Shown here in pieces: positions 47,283 through 59,534 of a stretch of 64,000 bases of DNA. Made by a program: the position numbers and the translations under genes. How positions within the stretch are numbered: position 1 is the stretch's first letter; each line of letters opens with the position of its first letter. This DNA comes from Delphinapterus leucas (taxonomy: Eukaryota; Chordata; Mammalia; Artiodactyla; Monodontidae). A model generated the notes under the pieces. That model worked only from the letters and a program-made list of their open reading frames with translations. It did no database searches and was not told the DNA's origin. The stretch spans positions 1,343,826-1,407,825 of the forward strand of contig NW_022098045.1 in the NCBI RefSeq assembly GCF_002288925.2, in the 5' to 3' direction.

Positions 47283-47341
47283 GCAAATAATTTCAATGTA
47301 AGTAGCAAATAATTTCAGTGTAATTAGCAAATAATTTCAAG
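47283..47341 (+). repeat. 22-bp minisatellite, nearly three copies
   Basis: GCAAATAATTTCA starts at 47283, 47305 and 47327, giving an exact 22-bp period with minor differences. Confidence 0.93.
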
Positions 47342-47344
47342 ATA

Positions 47345-48640
47345 TTTGATATCGTATGTGCATGACTGTAACAACTCATTATTTAAGCCCAGGGACAAGA
47401 GACAATAGTGCAAAGATAATCCATCAAGTTTATTAATATTTAAAATTCTTAGGTAGACTTACTGGAACATTAAGTAAATGTTTTTCAGTCTTAAGTACTT
47501 AAAATCAGTCATGTTCATCATCTCTTCTTGTAACGTTCAAAGAAATGTTACATCTTTCTATTTATGAGATTTCAGTTCTTTAAAGGAAATGACGCTTTGT
47601 ATGTTCAGATGAGTTGGACTGAGTGTACTGCATTGTCATGGTGTAGTTCATGAGCTATAGGAAGTAGGTAGTATATGTCATTAGATAAATATTCCAATGC
47701 AGTCTTTATGAAGACAATTTTGAGGAAGCCTGGACAATTACAAGTCACCTCCATGAAGTTCTGTTGCTCTAGAAAACACACTGTTGTATAAGCATTTTAA
47801 AATAAATTTTAAGTTATGGAAATAAAATGACATCAAACTATACAGAAATAAAATACACATAAATTATTCTAATTTTGTGATCTAAAATACTAAAAAACAA
47901 ATACCTAGTCTGTCTAGGAGAAAAAACTGCATGTCCTAAGAAAATCTTTTCTAATTATAAGGACATGCAATTTTTTTCCTTCAAAGAGTCACAGAATATA
48001 GGAATCTGCAGGAAGCATAGACAGCAAGTATGTCCTTATAACTCCAAAAAAAATTTGACTTAGTGTCAAAAACATCCAAGGCTGGTGTAAAATTGTTTAC
48101 AGACCTGAATCTGAGCTAATGCACCTATATCCTTTAGGGAAAAATAGTTTTTATTTTGAAGGAGAGTAAAGCAATGACAGAGAAAGATAAATTCTATAGA
48201 TGAGGGAAGACAGGAAGAGGAAGAGAATGGTAGAAGCATTCCTTTAAGGAGAAATTTTAGAAAACTAAGGATTTCCTTGACCATAATTAAGGCTTTGCAT
48301 AGACAGCACCTGCTCCCATAGTTAAAGAGTAACTCGCAAAGCAGATAGTCTTCAGCTGCACACTGGGCGGCCACTTCATCAGCACTGCATCTTCATTATC
48401 TCTGCATCTTTACCTTCTAGTCGCCCCTTTAATGGGGATAGAGCACTTCCTCAACTATGAGTTGTCTAGTCCGTAATGTTCTTACTAAAGCACTGCACTG
48501 CCTCAAGGCTCACTGCCTGGAGGAAGTCTTCAGTGCTGGGAAAGACAGCAGGGGAACGGCTCAGTGCCATTGTCTAATTCTGGGCTGGAAATCCCACTCT
48601 CTTCTTTATTCCTATTGCTGAGAGCCCTTTAAAAAAATAA
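47345..48640. other. Non-coding sequence without recognised features
   Basis: No gene or repeat family recognised. Confidence 0.45.
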
Positions 48641-48649
48641 TAAATAGGG

Positions 48650-48966
48650 GGCTTCCCTGGTGGCGCAGTGGTTTAGAATCTGCCTGCCAATGCAAGGGAC
48701 ATGGGTTCGAGCCCTGGTCTGGGAAGATCCCACATGCCGCGGAGCAACTAGGCCCGTGAGCCACAAATACTGAGCCTGCGCGTCTGGAGCTTGTGCTCCG
48801 CCACAAGAGGCCGCGGCAGTGAGAGGCTCGCCCACCGCGATGAAGAGGGGCCCCTGCTCACCACAACTAGAGAAAGCCCTCGCACAGAAACGAAGACCCA
48901 ACGCAGCCAAAAATAAATAAATAAATTTAAAAAAAGAAAAATAAAAGAAAAATAAATAAATAAATA
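48650..48966 (+). mobile_element. CHR-type SINE (CHR-1-like tail)
   Basis: It starts GGGCTTCCCTGGTGGCGCAG and runs through 'caaccacaactagagaaagcc'-type text to 'gacccaacgcagccaaaaataaataaat' with a long A/T tail. AATAAATAG flanks both sides as a short target duplication. The 48780-48840 part resembles the CHR-2 middle, so it may be an intermediate subfamily. Confidence 0.92.
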
Positions 48967-49079
48967 GAGGTTGGTACTTAACAATATATACCAACAGTGT
49001 GATTTCTTCCTTATCCTGTCATTAGTCAGCTGCCTAATGATCATGTTAATTACCTAAGTAAACACCTCAGATCATCTAA

Positions 49080-49560
49080 TATGTGTGAGGAACTTACCAG
49101 ATCCTGGGGATAAAAATAAATGATTCAGAGCTATCTCCAAGCAACTCAGAATTTAGTGGAGGAGATAAGCATGCCAACAAATAGCAGTGGCGCAGTGGGG
49201 GAAGATGCATCTACAGTGAAGTAGACAAAGAATAACAACTCAGAGAGGGCAGAGTCCAGAATGTCCAACTCAGCCTGAGGGAGATACAGACATTTTCACC
49301 GAAAAGGTGACGTTTAACTCAGATGCTAACGGCAGAACCGGCAGAGGCATGATCAGGTTGAAGGAGAAGCCATTCCAGGCTAAACAAGGAATTGGATGCA
49401 GGACTGCTGGAAAGGAACCCGGTACGTTTGGGCAAGAGAGAGAAAGGCACTGTGGCAGGAACATGACAGGAAGAGGGAGAAATTTGTATGATGAAAGAAG
49501 CTGGAACCAGATTTGGATGGTTGTCTGTAACATGCTAAGACATATAGGTCTTCCTAGTAT
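49080..49560 (+). mobile_element. L2 3' UTR, sense
   Basis: 'ccagatcctggggataaaaataaatgattcagagctatctcc', 'gaaaaggtgacgtttaactcagatgctaa', 'gaaggagaagccattccaggctaa' and 'ggctg/gctggaaccagatttgg'-type motifs follow the L2 3' UTR. The frames on both strands inside it are not genes. Confidence 0.7.
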
Positions 49561-49564
49561 AGTC

Positions 49565-50675
49565 TTATGATTCCATTCTTTTTTCTTATTTTCATACATA
49601 GCATCTTTGTTTCTCCTCTAACCTTCTTTCCTTTTCTTCTTGAGATCTTCTCAGAGAAAAGCACGGCTACTTTTAATCACAGTATTTTGTTTACTTTGAC
49701 CCTTCTTACAGAATGGATTTGATTAAATAAAAGTAACATTGCTGCCTTGGCATAGCCATTAGAGGTAAACCCCTTCTCAGCTGGAGCTTGTGATGTATTT
49801 AGCTATATAGCTAATCACCATGGTCTGTACCAACTGACAACAGTTAAACAAAAATGAATACGTTTAACCACTGAGCTGGGCTCAAATAAAAGAAATCTTG
49901 TTTGTTCTCTCGTTGCCCTCCAGACTCGAATCTGTGGATCCATTCTCCTCTCGGCTCTGAGAGTGTCTCTAATAGGTCCCCCAGCCTTTCTGCTTATTCT
50001 CAGTTAATAAATAATCTATTTTTCTGGGTATTAAAATGTTAGTCTAATCAAGTATAATTTAAAAACCATCTTAAATTAAACTGCTCCCCTTCCAGCTCAC
50101 GTACACTCAAGGCAGAGAAACATACAGGGGGCAGAGAAGCGTGATCAGCCTCTTAATTTCTCCTTTCATCTTCTTCACCCACCATTTGTGGCTCCTGCAG
50201 GAGCAGGCGTGGGGAAATTGACACATTAGAGATGGAGAGGAGGTGGGGAAGCAGGAAATTTCTTACTTGATGTGTGAAAAGTTCTTACTGTATTCTGGCT
50301 TCATGGGCCTTCTGTATGACAGATGTGCAGTTAGAGGCTAACTCATTCTTCATGGAATATAGATGATGGTTCCCTGGCTAAAGTTTGGGCACTTTTACTC
50401 TCAGTTTCTGCATTTGATCCTGCACATACAGCCTCTTTTATTCTGAGGTTGCCTTGCTACTGGGAGAAAGTCCTCTTGGCATGATGCCATTCAGTAGACA
50501 TTCGTTGAATCAGAATGAGATACACTGTTTGCTGTTATAAACCTATGTTTATGGACTAAAAGGATAAAAATATCCAGACTCTTGCCTTTGCCTTGGTCCC
50601 CTGCCTTTTAAGGAGAATTCTCTCACAGGTCTTACCTGGGAGATATCAAAACTGCATTCTATGTTTCATTACAAC
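49565..50675. other. Non-coding sequence without recognised features
   Basis: No gene or repeat family recognised with confidence. Confidence 0.4.
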
Positions 50676-50677
50676 TA

Positions 50678-51096
50678 TCCTAACCAGGGACTTCCCAGGT
50701 GGCACAGTGGTTAAGAATCCGCCTGCCAATGCAGGGAACACAGGTTGGATCCCTGGTCTGGGAAAATCCCACATGCTGCAGAGCAACTAAGCCCATGCAC
50801 CACAACTACTGAGCCTGCGCTCTAGAGCCCACAAGCTACAACTACTGAGCCTGCAAGCCACAACTACTGAAGCCCACGCGCCTAGAGCCCGTGCTCTGCA
50901 ACATGAGAAGCCACCGCAATGAGAAGCCCACGCACCGCAAAGAGGAGTAGCCCACGCTCACCGCAACTAGAGAAAGCCCACGCGCAGCGGCAAAGACCCA
51001 ATGCAGCCAAAAATAAATTAATTAATTAATTACAAAAAAAGTAGAGTAATAACACTTATTAAAACAAAAACCAAAAAACAAAAACCTATCCTAATC
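50678..51096 (+). mobile_element. CHR-1-type SINE
   Basis: Body about 50690-51030: GGGACTTCCCAGGTGGCACA start, three 'caactactgagcc/agccc' modules, and 'gacccaatgcagccaaaaataaattaatt' tail. An A-rich stretch follows, and CTATCCTAAYCA flanks both ends as imperfect target duplication, so it is an older copy. Confidence 0.93.
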
Positions 51097-51099
51097 AAC

Positions 51100-51850
51100 T
51101 AAAGTTACTAAAGTGCTAGGAACTTGAGAGATCTTGGTATGCCAGCCCCTTACTGGCCCTAATTAAATACTCTTTCCCCAACCAGTAATCTGGGGACCAA
51201 TTTCCTCCTCTCCAAAGTGTTAGTTTTCAATCATTTATTGGCATATCCATCACTACAGTCCTGCAGCAGTGCCAGGATAATGAGCACTTGATACATATGA
51301 ATAAATAAATAAACAATGTAAACCAAGTTTTCCTTCTACAAACAAATGTTAACAGAACTGGGAAAGAAATAATTTTGCTTTTACAATAAATTGTAAAAAG
51401 CGTTTACAAGTTTTTGACCGATTTTGTGGTGATGTATATATTCTCTCTGTCATACTCTTGTCATACAATAAACCAAAATCATTCAGTGAAGATTTCAAAG
51501 GAATGGTACAAGAAACTGACTTTACTATTCTGCACATTTGGATGAAATGGAAAGGTACAAACTTGTGCTAAAACACTAAAAGAGATCTTTGTTTTAAAAT
51601 ATTGTGCCTAGCAGAGAATCTGTAACAGAACAAGCTGAGTTAATTATATCAATTTCATTGAACCCAGTTGATTCAAAATTACACACAGAGTGTTGTGTGT
51701 GTGTGTTTGTATTTGCATGCATTTTGTTGTTGTTGCTGTTGTTTGTAAAACTCCCAAATATCTACTGGTATCTTTGCTAGAAGAAAACATTTAGAACAAA
51801 ATGGATTTATCACATCTTCCCACGGAGAAAAAAAAATCCATTGATTTTCA
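51100..51850. other. Non-coding sequence without recognised features
   Basis: AT-rich; short GT and TTG simple runs at about 51690-51745. Confidence 0.45.
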
Positions 51851-51854
51851 CAAT

Positions 51855-53112
51855 GTGAAAAGGCTTTTTTTTTTTTACATCTTTATTGGAGTATAATTGC
51901 TTTACAATAGTGTGTTAGTTTCTGCTTTATAACAAAGTGAATCAGTTATACATATACATATGTTCCCATATCTCTTCCCGCTTGCGTCTCCCTCCCTCCC
52001 ACCCTCCCTATCCCACCCCTCCAGGCAGTCACAAACCACCTAGCTGATCTCCCTGTGCTATGCGGCTGCTTCCCACTAGCTACCTATTTTACGTTTGGTA
52101 GTGTATATATGTCCATGCCACTCTCTCGCTTTGTCACAGCTTACCCTTCCCCCTCACCATATCCTCAAGCCCATTCTCTAGTAGATCTGTGTCTTTATTC
52201 CTGCCTTACCCCTAGGTTCTTCATGACATCTTTTTCTTAAATTCCATATATATTTGTTAACATACGGTATTTGTCTTTCTCTTTCTGACTTACTTCACTC
52301 TGTATGACAGACTCTAGGTCCATCCACCTCATTACAAATAGCTCAATTTCGTTTCTTTTTATGGCTGAGTAATATTCCATTGTATATATGTGCCACATCT
52401 TCTTTATCCATTCATCCGATGATGGACACTTAGGTTGTTTCCATCTCCGGGCTATTGTAAATAGAGCTGCAATGAACATTTTGGTACATGACTCTTTTTG
52501 AATTATGGTTTTCTCAGGGTATATGGCCAGTAGTGGGATTGCTGGGTCATATGGTAGTTCTATTTGTAGTTTTTTAAGGAACTTCCATACTGTTCTCCAT
52601 AGTGGCTGTACCAATTCACATTCCCACCAGCAGTGCAAGAGTGTTCCCCTTTCTCCACACCCTCTCCAGCATTTATTGTTTCTAGATTTTTTGATGATGG
52701 CCATTCTGACTGGTGTGAGATGATATCTCATTGTAGTTTTGATTTGCATTTCTCTAATGATTAATGATGTTGAGCATTCTTTCATGTGTTTGTTGGCAGT
52801 CTGTATATCTTCTTTGGAGAAATGTCTATTTAGGTCTTCTGCCCATTTTTGGATTGGGTTGTTTGTTTTTTTGTTATTGAGCTGCATGAGCTGCTTATAA
52901 ATTTTGGAGATTAATCCTTTGTCTGTTGATTCATTTGCAAATATTTTCTCCCATTCTGAGGGTTGTCTTTTGGTCTTGTTTATGGTTTCCTTTGCTGTGC
53001 AAAAGCTTTGAAGTTTCATTAGGTCCCATTTGTTTATTTTTGTTTTTATTTCCATTTCTCTAGGAGGTGGGTCAAAAAGGATCTTGCTGTGATTTATGTC
53101 TGAAAAGGCTTT
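51855..53112 (-). mobile_element. Young 5'-truncated L1, antisense, with open ORF2 C-terminus
   Basis: The body (51866-53100) starts on the + strand with a T run and ends 'ggatcttgctgtgatttatgtc'. TGAAAAGGCTT flanks both sides (51855; 53101). The minus-strand frame 53055-52237 is open for 272 codons and matches the ORF2 C-terminal part. It keeps the cysteine motif CX3CX7HX4C (C129, C133, H141, C146 of this frame). Without the endonuclease and RT it cannot move. Confidence 0.95.
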
Positions 53113-53390
53113 AATGTGAGATTATCAAAGACATTAAATCTGATTTGCTTTCTGATTTCCTTCCAAGCATCTTCTACAAATCCCTTTTGAAGACATATAT
53201 TTAATCAGGCTATTCCCCTGCTTAATGATTAATGATAATTCCCCATAATCTGCATAATGAAGCCCTAGTTCTGCACACATTCAAATGTAAAGGCAACTCT
53301 TGTTCCATCACTGACCTACTTTCCAAAGATCACCTCTTGCTGTTTCCTGCCGTGTACCAGATTAGTCCTGCCCCAAAGTCTATAAACTTT

Positions 53391-53794
53391 TCTCTGAACA
53401 ATCTTTCTTTTTTAATTTTTTAATTTAATTTTTTTTATACAGCAGGTTCTTATTAGTTATCTCTTTTATACATATTAGTGTATATATGTCAATCCCAATC
53501 TCCCAATTCATCTCACCTGCCCCCACCCCCGACACACACACATTCTCCCCTTGGTGTCCATATGTTTGTCCTCTACATCTGTGTCTTTATTTCTGCCTTG
53601 CAAACCAGTTCATCTGTACCATTTTTCTAGGTTCCATATATATGCATTAATATACGATAGTTGTTTTTCTCTTTCTGACTTACTTCACTTTGTATGACAG
53701 TCTCTAGATTCATCCACGTCTCTACAAATGACCCAATTTCATTCCTTTTTATGGCTGAGTAATATTCCATTGTATCTATTCTCTGAACATTCTT
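53391..53794 (-). mobile_element. Short 5'-truncated L1, antisense
   Basis: The body (about 53407-53779) begins with a T-rich run and holds L1 3' UTR plus a little ORF2 end ('tttatggctgagtaatattccattgtat'). TCTCTGAACA(A/T)TCTT flanks both sides. Its 3' UTR differs from the neighbour at 51.9 kb ('tacagcaggttcttattagttatc'), so it is another subfamily. Confidence 0.92.
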
Positions 53795-53799
53795 GAGCC

Positions 53800-54095
53800 C
53801 TTTTTCATCCCTGTATTTTTGCTCATGATGTGATCTCTGCTAACAAACAGGCAAACAGACAAGCAAGCAAAAAATGTTTAAAAAAAATAAAGTGGTTTTT
53901 TTAAAATATTAGAATACTTGAAGACTAGTAATTCTGCTAGTAATCTTACTTTTCATTTTACAGGCAAAATTGAGAGGGTCAGAAAATATCTTCCATCTGC
54001 AATAACCACAGAATTTACCAATTTTACTGCCATTTACTGCTCCCCTATCTAAAGGCAAACTTTCCACTTGTGCACTGGTTGTCATCCTTCTCATT
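53800..54095. other. Non-coding sequence
   Basis: Nothing recognised. Confidence 0.4.
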
Positions 54096-54099
54096 TATT

Positions 54100-54620
54100 C
54101 ACAGGCTTTCCTCCCACGATTATGCATCATAAATTCCCTGCCTTATTCTTTACTGGGTCATGTCTTGAGAATCAAAAATACTCTAGTGTCTACAATCCTA
54201 AAAACAAACACAGAAACTTTCTCCTGAGCTCTCACCTCTTTCCAAATCCTTCTGCTTCACTTTACAGAAAAATTCTCAAGAGGTTTATTAAAGTCAATGT
54301 CTCTACTTCCTTTAGTCAATCTCCACTGAGACCACTTCAATCAATCTCTTATCACTCCCACTCCACCAAAAGTGCTCTGGTCAAGGTCACCATTGACCAC
54401 CATGTTGCTATCCAATGGCTATGATAAGGTCATGATCAGGCCTGATTTTACCAGAACTATCAACAGTATTTTTGCCAACTGATCATTCATTCCTTCCTTC
54501 TGAAAACTTTCTTCATTTAGCTTTTGGATTATTACTCCCAAGGAGTTCATCTCCTACCGTACTTACATGTTCTCATTGTCCTTTCTGGGACCTTTCTCCT
54601 GTTAGAGATCAGAAACTCAG
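54100..54620 (+). mobile_element. L2 ORF2 (reverse transcriptase) remnant
   Basis: 'tccactgagaccacttcaatcaatc', 'ctctggtcaaggtcaccattgaccaccatgttgctatccaatgg', 'gaaaactttcttcatttagcttttggat' and 'tctttctgggacctttctcctg' follow the coding text of LINE-2 around the RT fingers. The frame is broken. Confidence 0.75.
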
Positions 54621-54624
54621 ATAT

Positions 54625-57600
54625 TTCTGCTGAGACTAAAATTTCAGATGCCAAATGAAAGAAAATTTATTTGGTAGTTAACAGAGTGATATGGTAGACT
54701 CTGGACATGATGTGATTAGAAGATGAAGATTATTTCACGTTTATATGACAGTAACAGTAACAGACAAATGCTCAAGCCAGAAAAAAAAAAAGGCATTCTA
54801 AATTGTTTTTGTGGGGACTGTTATTAAAATGGAGAAAGAAATAGTTGAAAGCTGACAGAAAAATCCATAATATTTGGAAATTGAAAGGCAGTGGGAGGAA
54901 AAAGAGAAAACAATTTGAAATATTTAAATTGTTATTTTGAGAGTATCTTTGCATGATTTAGAATATTTTTAGAAAATGTTTTATTACGTTAAATACATAA
55001 AACAATGATCAGGGCAAATAATCTGTAAGAGAACATCTCTTGGTCAAACAGGATCAAAGTTACAAATGCGCCTTGGCATATGGTGGTTTGTGGAAGAAAC
55101 GGATTGAAATATTTTTTGTGGAAGACACTGTTAATAAATTGGATTAAAAAGGAAAGATACATACTTTCATAGAAGCCCACATTGCCTTTTTAGGAAAACA
55201 GGTGCATTTGGTATTGTTACTACCACTGTCATTTTGTAAGCAGCTTTTGGCAGGAAAGAGCCCTCTGCAGGAGGCAGAGATGTTTCCTGGGAAACCCAGA
55301 GACAAACAATCCTTCCATTTTATGCATTCTTACGGCATGTATTGTATCAGATATATTAGAATCTAATCATATGCTGTCCTAAATTGTTTCCTAACCATTC
55401 TATGAGTTTTTCTTCTTTTCCTTAGAGAAATCGTAAGCTTGTTGATTTAATGCTTATGGCATATACAGTTTGTGCAGCCCTATTCCTCCATCCCATGACC
55501 TAGCATGATTCTAGCATGGAATCAAGATGCGCTGAATTGAATTATGCCTAACAGCTAATTTCAGAACTGGATCTGCTAAAATCAGAGAAATGCAAACTTC
55601 TCTGTGCATATCCTCTCTGGGGTGTTTTCTTCAATGTAATAATATCCATTGTTGTGAAAGATGGAGAATGAGAATTAGGTTTCCTACGGAATGAAATTTT
55701 TAATTTTCCTAAGGTTAGGTTAAATAAATGTCATAAAACCACAGGAGTTTATCAGGAGTCTGATTTCACATAAGAAAAACATTTGATGCATATGAAGAGC
55801 CTTGAAATTATGTGCTCAAGTCAAAGTTGCTCAGGCTGGCAGGTCTAAGACAAGGGCTGTAAGTAGAACTCACTGTGAGGCATAAACAAGTAAAATGGGG
55901 CAATTAAGGAAAGAGTTTGCCTGGGGCCTTCTGATCAAGGTCAGCGATTTAGAAACTACACCCCAAGCAAGATTATAGATGAAGAGTGAGATAATTGGGC
56001 TGCCTCTTGATCAGACCCAATGTTCAAAATTAAGAGTAATATATGTTAAACTGCTACTTGCTGGACTACTATTCATCCTCCAGAACTTTTTTTGTCCTTG
56101 AGAATCTAATAAACTACAGGAACACTAATGTCTTAAAGTTTTATGTCCTTCTGTCCTTATGACTTATGTCTACAGCATTTCGCCATTCATTTCAAGGTTG
56201 TAAAAACCTGAGTTTAAATTCTAAATAATTTTGTGATTAGTTTGCTGTTGTTTAATACTCATGCTTGGGAAGCTGATGTAACATGTGACATGAAACAAGG
56301 ATGTATAATGTATTTTTTAAAAATTGAAAATACGTTAAGTGTTTAAAGTATTTGAAGGAACAAATCTGATTATTTTCCTTGTATCTCATATAACATTGAA
56401 ATTTTAATACAAAACATGCAAAAAGTGATAAGTACATAACATTGCTGAGGACACGAAGTGGTAATTAGCATATAAGGTATTTTTGCAAATATATAGAAGA
56501 TGGGAAGTAGATAGAATCATATTGATGGATGAACCACAAAAGAATATAGAACATACATAGAGGAAGACTGAAGAGAAGTGAGAAATGTTTTTCCTGAAGA
56601 AGCAAGGTTTACAGGTCCTGCCAACCCACTCATCATATTTCGTATCCTCTCCTACCTCCAAATCCAGAAGCATTTGCCTATCAGCTAAACTATAATTGCA
56701 TTATGTTTTAGTTTTAAATGTGTTGAAATGAGATAATTTAAGATTAATGCCTTATAAATTCAAATATAAAATCTGATTTTTAAAAGAAACATAAAATTGT
56801 TGGAATTCCATAGCATGTGAAATGATAACATGGACCACAGAAGGTAGACACACCTGTGCCCACTCTGCCCTGGATTTGCTACTCCCTAGAAAGTCACGCA
56901 TACATCTTCTGACACCATGGTTCCAAATGAATTGTTCTAGGTGTCAGCAGATAGCACTTGCTTCCCCTTTTCTCCAAACATGAATACAAGCAAAGCCTAT
57001 GACTGGCATCAAGGAGGAGCATGTACCAAATCTTCCCCTGCTAATACTGTGGTAGGTTTCCTTTGCTTATGGTATTTACTCAGGTATGGCATTTCTGGGT
57101 GCTGCCCAATGGCCATGCTGCATGATGCTCTCCACCACTACAGGGGGTAAGTACAGAAAGATGATGACAAAGCCATCTCTTTGCCCCTACTGTGCAGTTC
57201 TATGTCTTATTTTTTTCCTCCCCTCCAAAAAGAAGAGAAAATCAAGGTTAATTATAAGTTTAAGAAAAATGCTGTATACAGTAACGTCTGATTACTATAC
57301 AAGTAAGTTCTTAGAACAGCTGGGAGAAATAATGGGAAGGGAATGACAATATGTGCTCTGTTTTGTGCTCATTAGCTGAGCTGTTGGGTATTTATAGATG
57401 ATTTAGTCCTTTCATTCCCTGGTTTATTGCATTATCTCCTTTATGCTTGGAGCCATGCAAGTATTATTGTGAATTTCTTCCATTGTGTATCTGATGACTC
57501 ACCTGTGCATAAACACCAATGTGACATGCAATATTAATAGACATGAAAAGCAAAATTACCATGAGATAGTTTTATCCCATTTCACACTGTAAAGTTAACA

Positions 57601-58150
57601 GGTGCTATAACTTAGTGTTGCAAGTGATTTTTTTTCATTCTCAGAAACTTCATGAATTTGTTATTGAATATTTAATGAACTTAAGTACATAACTTACCAT
57701 CTGTGCCTCAGGTTTTTAATCTTTGAAATGACAGAGTGAGTGGTTTTCTATTTTTTCAACTGAAAAACCTTTCAACTGAAATAACACATTGAAGATAAAA
57801 CAAGTCAAAAAAGTGGAATTTCCTCACTGGAATGGATACAAGACTTTCAGGCTCCTCTGCACCCACCCCCTTTTCCTCCACACTTCCCAAGTGTGTCCAT
57901 CAGGCCTCCCGGCTCTGGAAGCGTTTCTGAAACTACCAGACTAGATCTTCTCTAAGGTTCTTTTTGGCTGTAACATTCAGATGGAACAGAAACAGGAAGC
58001 CCAAAGTTGCAGCTCACAAGGGATTGCTGCTGTTTAACATGAAAGAAAGAAAAAAATATTGTCCATAACATTTGCACTTGATTAATACTGATTAATAAAG
58101 AAAAGACAGGTTTCAACGTGAGGTTAAAACCATTAAGAGGAAACCAAGAA
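54625..58150. other. Mostly unassigned non-coding sequence
   Basis: No gene recognised in 3.5 kb. A faint MIR-like scrap lies at about 57680-57740 ('acttaccatctgtgcctcagg'). Confidence 0.4.
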
Positions 58151-58154
58151 CTTC

Positions 58155-58300
58155 ACCTTGCAGTTCAAAGTATGGTCCCCAGAGCTGCACCAGCAGGAAA
58201 TACAGGATCTCAGGCCCTGCCCCAAACATACTGAATCAGAATCTGAATTTTAGCAAGATGGATAGATGACCCATTTTATCTTAGTGTTTGAGGAGCACTC
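58155..58300 (-). mobile_element. MER5A-like hAT element, antisense
   Basis: 'caaagtatggtccccagagctgcaccagcag', 'ctcaggccctgccccaaacatactgaatcagaatctg' and 'gaggagcactctgc' are MER5A in reverse. Confidence 0.75.
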
Positions 58301-58304
58301 TGCT

Positions 58305-58450
58305 GATGACTTTCAACTCTGGCTGTCCATCAGAATCACCAGGCAAGTTTTAAAGAAACACTGATACTTGATCACCATCCCCATTCTCTTTTAATTGGTC
58401 TGTAGTGGGACATTGTTAGTTTTATAGCTTCCAGGTAATTTAAATATGCA
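58305..58450 (+). mobile_element. MER5-like hAT element, sense
   Basis: 'caactctggctgtccatcagaatcaccaggcaagttttaaa' and 'cttccaggtaatttaaatatgcagctaggggtg' are MER5-type, facing the previous copy. Confidence 0.7.
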
Positions 58451-58454
58451 GCTA

Positions 58455-59530
58455 GGGGTGAAAAACACAATTCTAAGTAAATAGTAGAACCCTACTCAAG
58501 AAACTAGGAAAATCTCCCAGACATAACCAAACAGAAGACATGTTTCAATCCAGCCTCCACGGGAAGAGCCACGCATTGTGATTAATGACTGAGACACTCT
58601 GCTGAAAGGGGTACATGTCACTTATCAGTGATCTGACAACCCTCAAAGGTATGTGTGCTGGCATTCCGAAGCAAGTATCTGAAGATGACAAACCTCACCT
58701 GACAAATGGATGGCTGAGTCTTGTGGAGACAGAGATATAAAAACATTAACTATGAAAAATGAAGATATAGATGGCTTATTAAGACAGTTTCAAAGGATTT
58801 TAATTTTTAGATCATAGATTATGAAAACAAATGCACTCACTGTTAGCCATAGATAAGTGCATCTCACAAAGTGCATCTCATAAATGAAAAAAAAATTTTT
58901 AAGTTAGGTAAGGGTTAATTTGTCCACATTGTTGACTCAGAGAAGATGTTGGCTTCCAACAGAGCTCCACGGAAACCAACTATAGCCAAATCCTTTAGGC
59001 AATTAATTCAAGAAGAACATTGAGGTGGCAGATCAGGCCACTGGCCCACAATTCTATATAGCTAAATACGCAAGACAAATCCTAGACTTTTCCTCACACC
59101 AGAAGAGGAGTTGGTGACCTTTCAACCAATGAATGTAAAGTGGCAGAGTTGGACTTGATCCTAACCCATAGTTACAACAGGGCAGGGACTCTTGCTTCTC
59201 TGATCTTGCAGCTAAAATTCCACATCATGGAAGACAGGATCCCTATCCCTCAAGTCTGATGTCTTGTGTGACTAGATCCCTGTGCACTATTTCAGAATTC
59301 TATGAGCAACAGTATACCCACACACATCTGATATTGCTACTCTCTGCACATTTCCTCACAAAAGTATATTCCATAGGACTGGATGTGTGTGATCTCCAGT
59401 GTTTGCTTAACAAATACATTTGTTTGGAGAATTATCAAAATGATCAATAAAGGTACAAAATGAAATCTTTAAAAAAGAGATGAAAATATCCAAGCAAAAC
59501 TGTAAGATGGGCACTTTGGAGAACGTGATA
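58455..59530. other. Non-coding sequence without recognised features
   Basis: No gene or repeat family recognised. Confidence 0.4.
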
Positions 59531-59534
59531 GCTA

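Noticed and set aside
47283..47341. Possible CRISPR-like array of regularly spaced repeats
   Set aside because: Only three units, no spacers of unique sequence, in a mammalian genome: a minisatellite.
48629..48994. 121-codon minus-strand frame with apparent hydrophobic start
   Set aside because: It is the reverse complement of a CHR SINE, the Phe/Leu/Tyr-rich start being its A/T tail.
49270..49599. Long frames on both strands (87-109 aa)
   Set aside because: The segment follows the L2 3' UTR, a non-coding part of that LINE.
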